DNA of 64,000 nucleotides from Gorsachius magnificus. Taxonomy: Eukaryota > Chordata > Aves > Pelecaniformes > Ardeidae. The DNA is taken from the NCBI GenBank assembly GCA_034008185.1, contig CM067082.1, positions 129,767,988-129,831,987 of the forward strand, in the 5' to 3' direction. Position numbers and translations under genes: made by a program. Of this stretch, positions 13,981 to 26,112 are shown piece after piece (the stretch's first letter is position 1; the number at the start of each line of letters is the position of its first letter). A model generated the notes under the pieces. The model searched no databases. It was not told where the DNA came from and worked only from the letters and a program-made list of their open reading frames with translations.

Positions 13981-16900
13981 AATACCCTAGCAGTTTTTAT
14001 TACATTTTTTACATATATAGTATAGGTACAGTGCAAGAAATCTGAAAAATCATCACTAAGCCTCACAAATTCAGATTAATTTCTGAGTAATATTGATTTA
14101 AACAAATAGTGTGTTTTCATAAATGTTCCACTAGAATGGAAAAAATTATAAAATGTTTAGTGAAAGAGCCTGAGGAGATGAAATTCAGATTCAGATTTCT
14201 AGGACAGTGACTGCAAGCCACATAACCTCACCTCCAATTTATAGATTTAACAGCCCAGCCACTGCTCACTTCCTGTTGAGGCATTGCAAAAGCAAGGCTG
14301 ATTTCTTTCACCATACCCTCTTAGGCCTTTCTTGAGTTATGAGGACCAAAAGAAAGATCATATTCAGAGGTAGGTGAGGAACCCCTGGTATAGTATCTCG
14401 CAGTCAGCCCATGTGGAACGTACACATACACCCCAAGTGAGGTAGGACATATGTCAAGAACCAGAGTAAAAGTCTTTGTTTTCTTTCTTTTTTTTTTTAA
14501 TCCCCAACAAAAATGCCTTTTTAGGTACTGTACTGAGAGAATAATTATGCATGCTCTGGATCTAACAGGTCTAAAAGTTTCTCAGGCAACCTTTCCTGCA
14601 GTGCATTTCAGATGGTAACCTCAGAATGTTTCTGGATGGATTTTTTTGCCTTCCTCAGACTGGTACAGTCCCTGAGCTACTGTAAATTCATGGACAATAC
14701 CATGTTACCTGTACTTTGGTGATGGACCTGGGACAGATTTCACACTTGCTGTAGTTTAGCTCCATTCAGGTCAGTCTAGTAGAACACATTCAAATATGCT
14801 GTACGCTGTTAAATGAGTGTATGCAATATTTATTAACTGCTGCAAGAATTAATAATAAAATTACTAAAAACACTGGAAGTCTATACAGAAAGATTTTTTT
14901 ATATAATTTGGCCTCTTGCAGAATTATTTGACAAATTAATGTCACAAAAAAAAAAAGTGGCTATGATTTCTTACATGAAGGGTTTCCCTGTAAACCATTA
15001 TCTGCCTCAACTGTACAATGTAAACAGTATCTACATATTTTTGTCTTTAGCATGGTTATAAAGTAATGTTTCTTTTATATGAGTCTTATCTTCCAGCTGT
15101 AAATTTAATAGTTACTGCAGACTATACCACTGACATTAGTTTTAATGATGTGAGACTCCAATAACTCCTAGAGAGTTTAAGATTAATGCAAAATAACTTA
15201 ACTTTGTGAGTCATGACTTATTTTTATTAGTAACTCTGCAGTTTCATTTAGATTGAGAATGGGGGAGAGTATTATTTGCCCATAGAAATGAGAGGCTGTT
15301 AATTTTATTATATTATTCATAAGTAATATGTGTTTGATTCTAATTTCTGTATGCAATAGGAGTTCAAATATTTAGGGACAGGTAGGTCAAAATCCTTGCA
15401 GGCTGCATAGCACCAGTATGGGGCCCATTCAAACTCTGCAAAAGGGGCTTTGTGGGAGGACCCAATCATCAGCTTCAAATCCAGACCTGTGCTTCAAAAA
15501 GCAAAAGCAAGTCTCAAGTACCAGAGACAGAAACCCGCAAAAAATTATTTGCTTTGTTGGTCCAACAGCAGAGAATGGAGTATGCTGTTACATCAGATAA
15601 GGACATTGTCAAGTTGAAGCCTGATAATTTCCTTGTACCCATCTAACCAGGCCATTGGAAAAGTACCTTCCTACTTCATCTTAGGTAATAAGAATGAGGC
15701 TGTCAGGAATTGAAGTAAGGAGAGAAGAGAATAAATAGTTTTCATATTGGAGCTGTCTGACAACGAAGTGGCTGAGATACTGACAAAAGTATGTAATTTA
15801 ATGTGAATAAACTGTTATGCTGCATGGCAGCAGATATATTAACTGCCTTTAAAAGATGTGTTCATCATGATGCTGGGGATTTCAGACAAGTGAAATTGAC
15901 CTCAGCACCAGGACAATCTGTACAGTCTTAAAAGCAGAATTTTAACCATCATGATTTTATAGACAGAGGGAAAAAAACCCCAAGAGTATTATTTTCTGTA
16001 AAATAAAACACCAAAACACACCAAAACATGCCTATCTGATCTATTTAATGATGAATAATAGTGTCAAATAATTCTGCAAAGGGCCAAATTGTATAAAAAC
16101 TATCTGGATAGACTTCCAATGTTTTTATTCATTGTATTATCACTTCTAGCAGCAGTTAAATATTTTGATGATGTCAAAGCTGTGGCCCATACCAGTGACG
16201 ATTTATCAGCCATTCACACTATCGGGATTCAGAGAAGACTGATCAAAATAATACTAAAACAGTTCCATGTGAAAGAATGGGATTAATAATCTAGGACTGT
16301 CAAATGTTAAAAAGAGACACATAAGCAAAGCAACGTTAGAACCACCGCAAATGATTGGCACAGAGAAGATAAAGCATTGTTCTTGTTTCTTCGTTCTCAG
16401 GAAAAGAAATGAGAGACTTTCTGATAAAATAAAATAAAAAAAAATAACTAAAATATGCTAAAATGGACGCTACTTCCAATGCCATTTTGATTATTTAATT
16501 TTGTGTTTGCAGTTTTCAAACTGAACTGAATCTTCTAGCTCTTTCAGTTCTTGCTGCCTCATGAACACTCTCCTTGACTTTTGGTTTATGCCAAGTCAGA
16601 AAGAAAAGCAGAATATTAACTCTCTGACCTGAATTAGAAAAACTAACAACTGCATAACATCCGGACAGGGATTATCATCACCTTACTATGATAAAAACAC
16701 ATAGTTTCACCAGGTATCATCAAAAGCATGCCCCACATTGTTGGCATTTTTTCTTAAGATAAATAAGGAAGCTATTAACTAATTGAGACCTGTGCTATGA
16801 AATCAGCAACATTACCCACAGAAATGACAGTTCTCTCAGAGCTGCGTTCACTAGAAATACCAAGCAAGGCCACAAACATTTTAAATCAGTTTCAGAAAAA

Positions 16901-17066
16901 AAAGCAAGCGCTGTAGCACTCGCAAAAGGTTTCAGAGAAATGCAGGTATTTTTAAATGGGTTATGTGCATGGAGACTGAAAGTGGAACCACTCACTGAAT
17001 AAAACAATGACTGAAGAATGAGGAGTGTATCATTTTTAGGGCATGCCTAGAGAAGTGCCTGCATTC

Positions 17067-17145
17067 CCATATCACAGCTGGGAACCTGAGGCATGGAGAA
17101 ATCACTGGTCTAAAGCTATTAATGTTTTAGAGATGAAAGCCATGT
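17067..17145 (+). mobile_element. Possible MIR-like relic
   Basis: 'gggaacctgaggcatggaga' followed by 'aatcactggtctaaagctat' resembles the ggaaactgaggcacagaga / aagtgacttgcccaaggtca block of MIR-type SINEs. It is short and diverged, weaker than the copy near 5980. Confidence 0.33.
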
Positions 17146-19633
17146 AAAACCTCTCATGGACTTCAGTGTTGCTGCTGTCTAGAGCTGAAAACCAGAGTCA
17201 CCTCAATCCCTCATTCTTTTTCCTCTTTTCTGTTTCTTCCAGCTGCATCCAGGTCTCCTTTATGTTCTGTTATTTGTTTTCAAAGGGAAAGAATTTCACT
17301 GGTGGATGACAACTTGCCTGAACTACCTGTCCTTTTAATAAAGATTTTCTTCGTAATTTGGGGATTGGATTGGGAGATGAACAACTATATTTTCAGAAGT
17401 TATCTGAGATTAACCACTGCCAAGAGTTTTGCCTTTAGCTTAGTTTTCTGTGCATTTCAGCTATGTCTTTCAGCTACAAGGGGGAACAATAAAAATGAAA
17501 CAGTGACCTGTGTATCATATTCATAATTGCCAATTTACTACTAGGTTAAAAATGTATTTCCCTTGTTTATCTGATATTCTGCTTTGATTCTTTTCTCTTC
17601 ATTTGTTAGCTGGTCTAAATACTTGTGTGAATAAATCTTGTTTGTTTATATCACCCAGTCACAGCTATGCTTGTAAATAAAAGTTATTGAAGGGAATAAA
17701 GATCTCAATTTGCTGCTTTGGAAACATACTTCATTAAAAATAGAGAAATCAAGGCCTAGCTATGAAATCTGCATTTTCTTGACATTTTCTAATACAACTT
17801 GAATTCTAACTGGTTTAAAAGACTGAAGATTGCACATAACTTAAAAGAACTCAAGGGAAAAGTGCTTATTGGTGAGATTTTTTACAATCTAACTTTTGTT
17901 AAAAGATGAAGAGAGGAGGTTAGTTTTTTTTCAAATCATCATTATGACAAGAAAAAAATCTTTTATTTGTTTATGAAATAGATTAGAAATTATCATCTGA
18001 CGCACTCTCGGGGTTTTCATTTACTGAAGATCCCTATTGACTTTGATAATTGACTTAGTAATTCCTATTTTTTTCCTGTCAGCTATATGTCACACACATA
18101 TATTTGCATGGGTGCATTGTTATACCTGCTTTATAATAAATGTAATGTGCTTTTCCTATTCTATATATTGTGTCTTTACAGCTGCGTGCCAAGTTTACAA
18201 AGTAAACAGACTCGGTACTTGTAATAGGTAATAATTGAAATAAAAATAACTAAATAAAAGTTATTAGTGTAAGCAAGTGCAATGCTTCTTATGAGTGATG
18301 AAACTGCATATAGAATTCCTTTGGGCTGCCTCTGGGCAAGCAGGCAAAGACATTTTTAACTTTCTAAAATCTTGCTTAAAAAGTTTGCAAATTAGAAAAT
18401 TCCTAGAAAGACAATAAATTTGTGTCTGTTAATATGAATTTGTTCTTCACCTCATGCAAGAGGTATGAAAAAACACCATCAAAATATAGGTCAGCTTTAA
18501 AACCTGTAACATCTGTCAGGCACTGTAGAATATTTTACTATATTTACATTTAAAATTTATTTTTATAACATACATCAGGATTCCTTAACAGACTCTGAAC
18601 CAGAACCTAGCTGTCCTTGACAAAGAAGGTGAGAATGCCTCCCTCTATAGGAGCCGCATTTTATCATACACTTCTATGGAGAGCAAGCCATATGGAGAGC
18701 TCACTAAAAGACTCCTGATTTTTGAAACTTATCAAACATGTATCTCACCTAAACAACAGAGAAGGGAATTGGAAGTTCAGCCACCAAGTTAATTAAAACA
18801 CAGCATGTCACGAAAGGAAAGTAGGACCAAATATTTTGGGGTTCAAACCCCATGAAACAAGTCAGAATAAATTTGGCTTGAGAAATTTGCTACTTGGAAT
18901 ATTTACAGGTCAATGTAATATAATGGATAAAAAACCAGCTCAAATATTGTGACACCGTTCATCTAACACAGGCACAGTTTGAGAAATTTCCCATGCTGGC
19001 AAATGGTTATTTCCCATCATTAGTACAGGTAAAGCTAGTAACAGTAACTGATGGGAAATGCTGGCTTTTTAATGACAAGTACAATGTCTGATGTTATGAA
19101 TGGACCTTATGGTTCCAAAGAAATAAAGATCTTTCTGTTCACTAACTCACTGAAATTCCTTTCCTCTCTATTTCAATTTCTGCATTACAGGTATCCAATA
19201 CTCTGAAAATTGTTATTCTCCAAGAAGTGAAAGGGTATAGTTCTGCAGGTATGTATGAGGGAGACAGGACCTGGCTTAGGACACAATTGTATAAAGTTCT
19301 CTTTCAGAGGTTAACCTTTAAACGCACTAGAAATACAGCACAGAAACTCAGTAAAGTGAATTTCTGCAAGAGGACAAAAGAAGTCGAAGTTGTTCTTTCC
19401 TAAATCAGACAGAAGTTATTAGAGAGATGCTGGTATTGCAAGCACTAGTTCTGTGTCCTCTACTATTTTTATTCATATAAATGAATTAGATAATGCTTCT
19501 GAAAGCAAGATTTCCATGTGATTCTAAATTAGGAAGAACAGTAAATAATGAGGAACAATGCAGACAGTAACAGGACTAATAGATGACAAATGTAGTTCAA
19601 TGCAGCTTAATGCAGAATAATGAATCTGGTAGC

Positions 19634-19704
19634 GAAGGAGGAAAAAAAAAAAAGAAAAGAGAGAAAAGACTTACCACCTGCAAGCTCAAGCACACACACA
19701 CACA
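19634..19704. repeat. Polypurine tract followed by (CA)7
   Basis: Thirty-six purines in a row (19634-19669), including a run of A, are followed 21 bp later by seven CA units (19691-19704) and more A-rich sequence. This is low-complexity DNA. Any open frame through it (K/E/R-rich) is an artefact of composition. Confidence 0.9.
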
Positions 19705-20019
19705 AAAGAACAAGAAAATGAAACAAACAAAAAGAAAAGAAAAATTAAGTTGCAGGCATATCCTTTCCTAAATGGAATCCTTTGCAATGCTCCAGCCTCA
19801 AGATCACCCAAGGATAAGAAAACAGGTTAAAGTTTGGATGAACTATAGGAAAGATATGGAAAAAAAGATGATGTCTGTCACACTTAAAGAGAAAATGTTG
19901 AGTTTTTGAAGGTCTCTTCTTGACTTCTCGGTTCATTTCAGTCCCTAAACAACCTGCCACAGACTGAGCACATGCATCAATAGTTAACTTGATGCACAGG
20001 CAGTGACTGTTGTAGAAGT

Positions 20020-20740
20020 TTGCACTTTATTTTGCAGTTAGAGACACTGCTGTTTTCAAACAGTTTCAAACCATCTTTTCTTGTTTGTCTTCAGTTAGCC
20101 TGGTAGCCATGGTTTCCAAAGGTTCCCTGTCAATACTGCACTACTGGAAGTTATTTTCATGAGTATACGCAGTGTTCATACACCCCTCTGCACGGCTGCT
20201 TTCCAGAAGGCAATTCACAAATGAGCAACAGATTCGCTTTTTATTGTTTAAGATTACTCATATGCCTTTTAAAAAACATTTAGATTAATAGTTTTTTATA
20301 ATTAATCTTTTTGAGTTGCTGCTATCATGTCAATGAGACCAGTATTTTCCAGTACTGGAAAACTGCTGTTAATGCTGGTTATTTAACCTTGCCAGTTTTC
20401 AGTTGTAAGTGGCTGAGAGTATTTCAAATGAAAGCTGCCTGGTGTGTTGATATAACATTCAGATTCACAGTTTTCCTCTGAATCATAAAGCAATTTGGAA
20501 AGCACCACTGCATTGTAAACCACGATCTTTATCACAAGCAACTGTGATGTAGCTTCTCTGTGTTACGATATTGTTATATCGTAATCGATATCGACACTCA
20601 AAACTCTAATGCAGCGCATCACTTTAGTACGTGCTTAACATTAAGCATCTGAGTATTTCTTTTGATGTGGATATCATCACGCAGTTTCTTAAAGAATTAG
20701 TCTTCCTCAGATGATTTTAATTCTTTTGATGTGTCCTTTT
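20020..20740. other. Candidate conserved noncoding block, palindrome-rich
   Basis: There is no reading frame worth noting in the core. The block holds three short inverted repeats, several TAAT words and, at its right end (20560-20670), more CpG dinucleotides than neighbouring AT-rich DNA (acgata, atcgtaatcgatatcgaca, agcgca, gtacgt, cacgca). Its balanced, non-repetitive texture is what vertebrate conserved noncoding elements often look like. This is an impression, not a measured conservation signal. Confidence 0.25.
20345..20362. repeat. Perfect 18-bp palindrome
   Basis: ttttccagt / actggaaaa, perfectly self-complementary. It sits in a block with further short inverted repeats: 20282-20289 with 20301-20308 (agattaat/attaatct), and 20563-20571 with 20576-20584 (ttacgatat/atatcgtaa). 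Confidence 0.95.
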
Positions 20741-23700
20741 AGAGAGTTACCCATTTTATTAGGTAAGTGGTTTGTTTCCTCAAACTTTCTTTTTCATTGC
20801 TGTTCCTTCCTAACATTAGACTATGGATAGGATTGTGTTTCTTGTTCTTCTTTCTCAAAATTATTGGTTTAGGTTTTGCCCTAGGACTTGTATTTTGTAC
20901 ACTAATAATTTTAATTGCATTGCATCGGATTTTTTCCAAAAACAAAGTAAGTTTACTCACTGCTCTGAAAGACTAAAGTTTTACTTTTCTGAAAACATAT
21001 TTATTATTGAAATATTTGAATGTAGTTTTTATTCTTAAGAAAACACTTTTGCTTATTATAAAAGTGATTTTCCAATTTCCATTCCCTGTTTCACTTACCT
21101 TTTTTTTTTGTGAATTTAAGATCAGCGGGCTCAAAGAACCACTTTTCATGTACCTTGCAAGGTTCTTCTGTTGAGGTCTTTGACTGACAGTATGCTTCTT
21201 TCAAACACTGGATCCTGAAGATCAAGGCCGACAAATGCTATTTTGGTCAGATGGGAAGGGAAATTGCCTTGATTTTGTTCCAAGCAGGCAATTAAGAAAT
21301 GATAAATTGGAATCCCTGTAAAGCTGGAAACCATAACTCTCAGATGTGTCATGCACTCTGAAGTGTAAAACACCTGATAATAATAATAAATACTATTACT
21401 AATTGTAAAACAATGCAAATGAACATAAGCACATAAGAATGAGGTGATTTTAAAGCTGGCATTTGTTTGGAAATTTCTACTTAATCTTTGAGGTTAATAA
21501 TTTTCCCACCTTTTCTATGTAATGTTTGAGTCACCTGCCCCTTGTAATGTAAAAGTAATCTTTTAATGACTTAATGTATGTCACTTCTATAATTTCCTTC
21601 AACAGAAATCCAGGACCTCCTCCACAACTGTAGCAAGCAGTGGCACTAAAGGGGTTACAGGAGACCACTGAATCAGCCATCTAGCATAGCAGAAAGCCAT
21701 GTTACTTACCACCTTCTCTCAGTTGTATAGGCTACATCTTGAAATTAAAATCTAAATCCTAATTCATACTACAGAAGTCTTGTAAAACATGTGGAATGAA
21801 CAGCAGTGTTTTCTGAAGGAATTTGTAGGGTATGAGGCATTGCAAAAGGAAAGATAGACTATCTTTATCATGTGGGAAGTCTGTTTTCAGTTCTGGGCTT
21901 GTTTTACATTTATAAACTGCTTCATTTTACTCTTCTTATGTGCAAGAAATTGGAATCTGTAAGTTCCAGTAGGTAAGTGCATTGCTAGCGCCACTACAGC
22001 CATAGATATTCTTTGTCTTTGTCAAACAGTAGGAACAAAATGATTGCTCGTGGAAATTGTATTTTCCTGATAAGCTTTTCTTTCAGGTTATTTTGGATTA
22101 AAACCAACATGCAGAGCAGAATGGCACAGTTCAGGAAAGCACTGCAACTGTGTGCAGGGAACACAGCTAGGAGGCTGCTACCTTTCATGCGTACTAAATT
22201 TCGTTTAAGACAATCTACCTGTTACACTTATTTCTGGGCTGGGTCTGCTGCTAAGTGAATAACCATCACCTTGTAGGTATGAAAATTTTCACAGCCATTG
22301 CAATTTGTAACCAATGGATGTCTTTTTTGGATTAAAAAAAAGATACTTCAGGAGGTGTACTCAGTGATATTCATGCAGATAATATGACCTAAGTGAATAC
22401 TGTGCAACATGGTCTAGTACAGGGACTTCTGGGGAGGTAATTTAATTATTCTGATTACCTACTTAAGTGACCTTCTTCAATAGCTGAATAATGAAAATTA
22501 CTTGTCCACAAAATTATCTGAAATTGAATATTAACTTTGACATTTTTTCTGCTCAGAGTTTGAAAAAGAAACAAGTGTCATGTTTGGAAAACCTGGGATT
22601 TCCTTGCAACCAAGAGGTTTTCACTTTTGTCTGTTTTTTATTTTTTTCTCTGTATTGCACTCTGGACTAATACTTTGATATATGGTAACAAGCAAGTTCA
22701 GTAAAAGTGGAGGTAAATATTAAAAATCAAGGTGTTTGTCTTTTCATCTGATTATCAACTAATATGTGTTGTAGAACTAATTCCCACTTAGCTTTTGAAA
22801 TGTTTCACTACTTAGTTCTGAGCATAGGTTTGCGAATCAATTAGAATCAAGTCTTTTTAAGATTCTATTCCAATTACTTTACATCTTAAAGAGACAGGAA
22901 ACACACAATCAGAGACTATTGTCGTATTTTTTGTGAGGTATATTTTCATTCATTTCACCTGAAGTTCATCTTCATTAACAGTTTCTGAAAGAAAAATGGG
23001 CAGTGTTTTAATTGGATTCATAAGGAGAAACAACTGCAGAGAAGCACTTATAAACAGAAGCTATCTGTTTATTAATCACAATTAGAAAGAACAAAAGATT
23101 TAGCTTAAAGGTCATTCAAAGAATGGGTACTAATGACTTGTTTTATTTTCTCAACTAAGGATCAGATCGAATGTGCTGTATCAGAAGGAAAGGTCTTCAG
23201 ATGAGTCTGAGAAGCACTTTAACCCTTTGTTTTAAATTCTTGCATGAGAATAGCTTAAAAATTGTTTATTCGATCTATACCTGAAAACTAGGTTTTCTCA
23301 CCTGTTCATGGAGACACAGAGACTTCTTAAGTGGGGAAATCCTTCTTTTCTGCCAAGAGGTGTCTGAGATCAAAAGACACATCGGCAGAGTGCCTATGTT
23401 TCTTTGCAATGACTGCTGGAAACCCATGACCAGCTTAAGATTTGCTCCTGATTTTTAAGCAGCCGGAGTTACATGAAACAAAAGGCTTGTATCCATAATT
23501 TGACTGATAGTGCCGTGAATAAACAATATAATATTGGAGAATTTTGGTGTTAGAGTAGTTGAAGTCCAAGACCAAATTGTCTGATGCATACACTGAAATA
23601 CTTCTGTAGTTAAATGTGCTTAAGAGCTGAAATACTGCAATCTGGCAAAAGCCTCAATACCAGTGTTTGTCCACCTGTGTGATAAAACTTAAGAGTCACT

Positions 23701-24740
23701 ATTTTGTCTAGAAGCGAAAGGGAAAGATTACCTACTTGTTAGCAGATACAACTTTTTTGAAAGAAACTTCACAATTAAATTCATGTGGATGAAATTAAAT
23801 ATGTATATACATTTTTGAGGGTTGAGGTTTTATTATACTGCAAGATCTAGCAAACAACTAACATTCATTTGAGTTCTTTTCCCTAGTCCATATTGGGTTC
23901 AGTTTACAAATGCAGTGATGTGTCCTCTACATCAGCTTTAATTATCAATCAAGTTATGCAGGGATTTTGAGGGGAAAGAGTATTTTCATTTCAAGCTAGG
24001 TAATATTCCAATGGCTTTGTACATGTTGCTTTTAGCTTTCTAGGTTAAAAAGAGAAGTTTCACCTTCAAGTCAGATGGTTCTAGGCAGTAGGCAGGCCCT
24101 TTTGCAGTAATTCTAATTAGAACAATTAATGAGCGTGATTTATTAATTTTCATAATTGGGATAATATTTATCTCCATTTTCATAATTTAAAGACTTTTTT
24201 GAAGAACTGTGAATTAATCCTGTATTCTGGAAACGTAGAAATTTAACAGTTATAAAGGTTGTTTTTATCAGATTTCTTGTGAGATATTTATACTTTTATT
24301 ATAGTTTATTGATGTATTTCCTAAGCAATACTTATTGCATCTAAAAAAAAAACCCCAAACCCAAAAAAGATCCCTGGCCCTGTGTTGGTTTTTATTGCAC
24401 TTAAAATGAAAATAATTGGCTTTAACTTCCTGTAAGAAAAGTTATTGGGGAGGGGTAAGATCCACAGTTCAAATTCTGGCATCTCAGAAACTTGGTGAAG
24501 GTTTCAAACCCAGACAAGAATTCATCTGTAACATTTGAAGTCCTACTTTTAAACTGATCTCCAGACACTAGTATTCCTAGGGGAACTGAGGGGGAATAGC
24601 TGTCTCAGAATTAGTGAGTGTATGGCAAAGCGCTGGGAGAGCAGCAGAATTTCTGCTGCCTGTTTCTTGTCAAAATAAGATATAGAAGCCAAATTCTAAG
24701 CTAATCTACTGTGGCAATCCTGTGACTTTTCCCCAGGGCA

Positions 24741-24990
24741 TGCCCCATAAGACCAAAGCCATTTCAGCAAGTCTGTAATTGGACAATTACCTTTTTCCAG
24801 CCCGTAAATGCTGACTCAGGGACTTGTATCCCATTAATCTTTTGTCTACCAAATGGCAAGTGCATATTTATTCCATAATGGTCACTATACATGCAGAAAA
24901 AACTATCTGTCTGCCATTTCTTATGGTTAAAAATGTGTAACAACTGTAATTTGTTTCAGTCTTTCACTGACCCATTAGGTTAGTGCACTT
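24741..24990. other. Candidate conserved noncoding block
   Basis: About 250 bp of non-repetitive sequence around the homeodomain-type palindrome at 24775, with words such as cccattaatcttttgtc and ccaaatggcaagtgcatatt. There is no frame of coding quality. The candidate status rests on texture only. Confidence 0.22.
24775..24790. promoter_or_regulatory. Homeodomain-type inverted repeat
   Basis: gtaattg and caattac are separated by two bases (ga), giving two inverted TAATTG half-sites, the core recognised by many homeodomain proteins. About 40 bp further on lies a cattaat word (24833-24839). The palindrome is seen directly. A regulatory function is inference, because TAATTG is frequent in AT-rich DNA. 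Confidence 0.3.
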
Positions 24991-26041
24991 AAAGCCTTTT
25001 ACTTCTGGAAACATGGGTTCAAATAATTTGTTTGAGTTGACAAGGGAAATGTGTTGGCCTCAACGTATTTCTTACCAGATGTTTGTACACAACGACAATC
25101 ATCCACATAATTCAGCATGATTCATAATCTCTGTTCAGAAAAGCATTTTTATGTCTAAAGCAACAAGATACAATTCAGATTCTAGTTCAAAAACAGTAGC
25201 TATTTACAGGGAGAAAGGCAGGAAAAAAAAAAAGAATGGAAAGACATTTTCCAAAGCATATGTGTTTTACTTCAATTGGAGTTTTTTAGAAAGCCTCAGC
25301 TTTGCAGTCCTTTTTCTTTTAAAATTCCCATAGAGAAATGAAAGAATTTTACCTGGAGATGATTTGCTTGACTGGCCCTGTAGTTTTTGTGACTTGTGGT
25401 CAAAGTGAAGAAAGCACTATGATCATATTTGTTCAGCCATTAAAATCTCAGGAACTCTCTCTTACTAAATGTCCATGAGGCACAATTACTAGAAAGCCAC
25501 ACCAAATACATATTTTGTGAGAATAGCCAGAAAAAAAAAAAAGGACATTTGTTATATGTAGGCATAAGTTCTAAACATAAGAAATAATGTAAAGAAGACT
25601 TCAGCTAAACCACTCATTTTGTGGTCACAATCAATACAGTTTAGAGTTTAACTACATGACTTGTGCCTGCAATCAGGTATTTGGGCATCTAAATACTCCA
25701 ATTTCTTGCACCTGTAATTGATTGCCAGTGCAAAATTAGAGGTTTCATTTTAAAATGTGGTCCACAATGAGAAACAGAAGGATGTCAAATAAAGAAAGAT
25801 GTTCTATGCCAAAGTGCCAAAGGAGTCTAAAATTATTATTGTTGAAGTATGACACTAGGCAAACAACATCTGCCAATCTCATCGTACAAGCAGATACAAT
25901 CCATTAAGTGGAAATGGTAACTGAAGAACATGGAATGAATGAGATTCATCAAAATAATCTTTTGTAAATAATAAACCAGCTTATTTTCATTCTTTGCCTA
26001 TTTTGCAGACTACTGTTTTAGGGACATGAAATAGTAGTGAG

Positions 26042-26112
26042 AGTTATGCTGTGCTAGGCACTATGCAAGTAAAAAATACAAACCCTGGAAAATTTTAAAA
26101 AATTTAGACATC
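26042..26112 (+). mobile_element. Possible MIR/L2-type relic (gtgctaggcactg block)
   Basis: 'agttatgctgtgctaggcac' with 'tatgcaagtaaaaaatacaa', then 'accctgg' and 'tttagacat', follows the sauropsid version of a widespread ancient repeat (tgctgtgctaggcactgtacaaacacataa..gaccctgccc..taagacat). The word order is good over about 70 bp. No element boundaries are visible. Confidence 0.45.

Larger units (their letters stand above)
13981..20019. other. Noncoding, almost nothing recognised
   Basis: AT-rich unique sequence. Apart from a possible MIR relic at 17067 and low-complexity DNA at 19634-19745, no repeat, RNA gene or coding exon was recognised. Open frames are all under 80 codons. Confidence 0.6.

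Noticed and set aside
19583..19771. Lys/Glu-rich 62-codon frame
   Set aside because: Produced by the polypurine and CA simple repeats.
24691..24722. 'gccaaattctaagctaatct' as an ancient repeat fragment
   Set aside because: Too short to separate from chance; no neighbouring blocks of the family.
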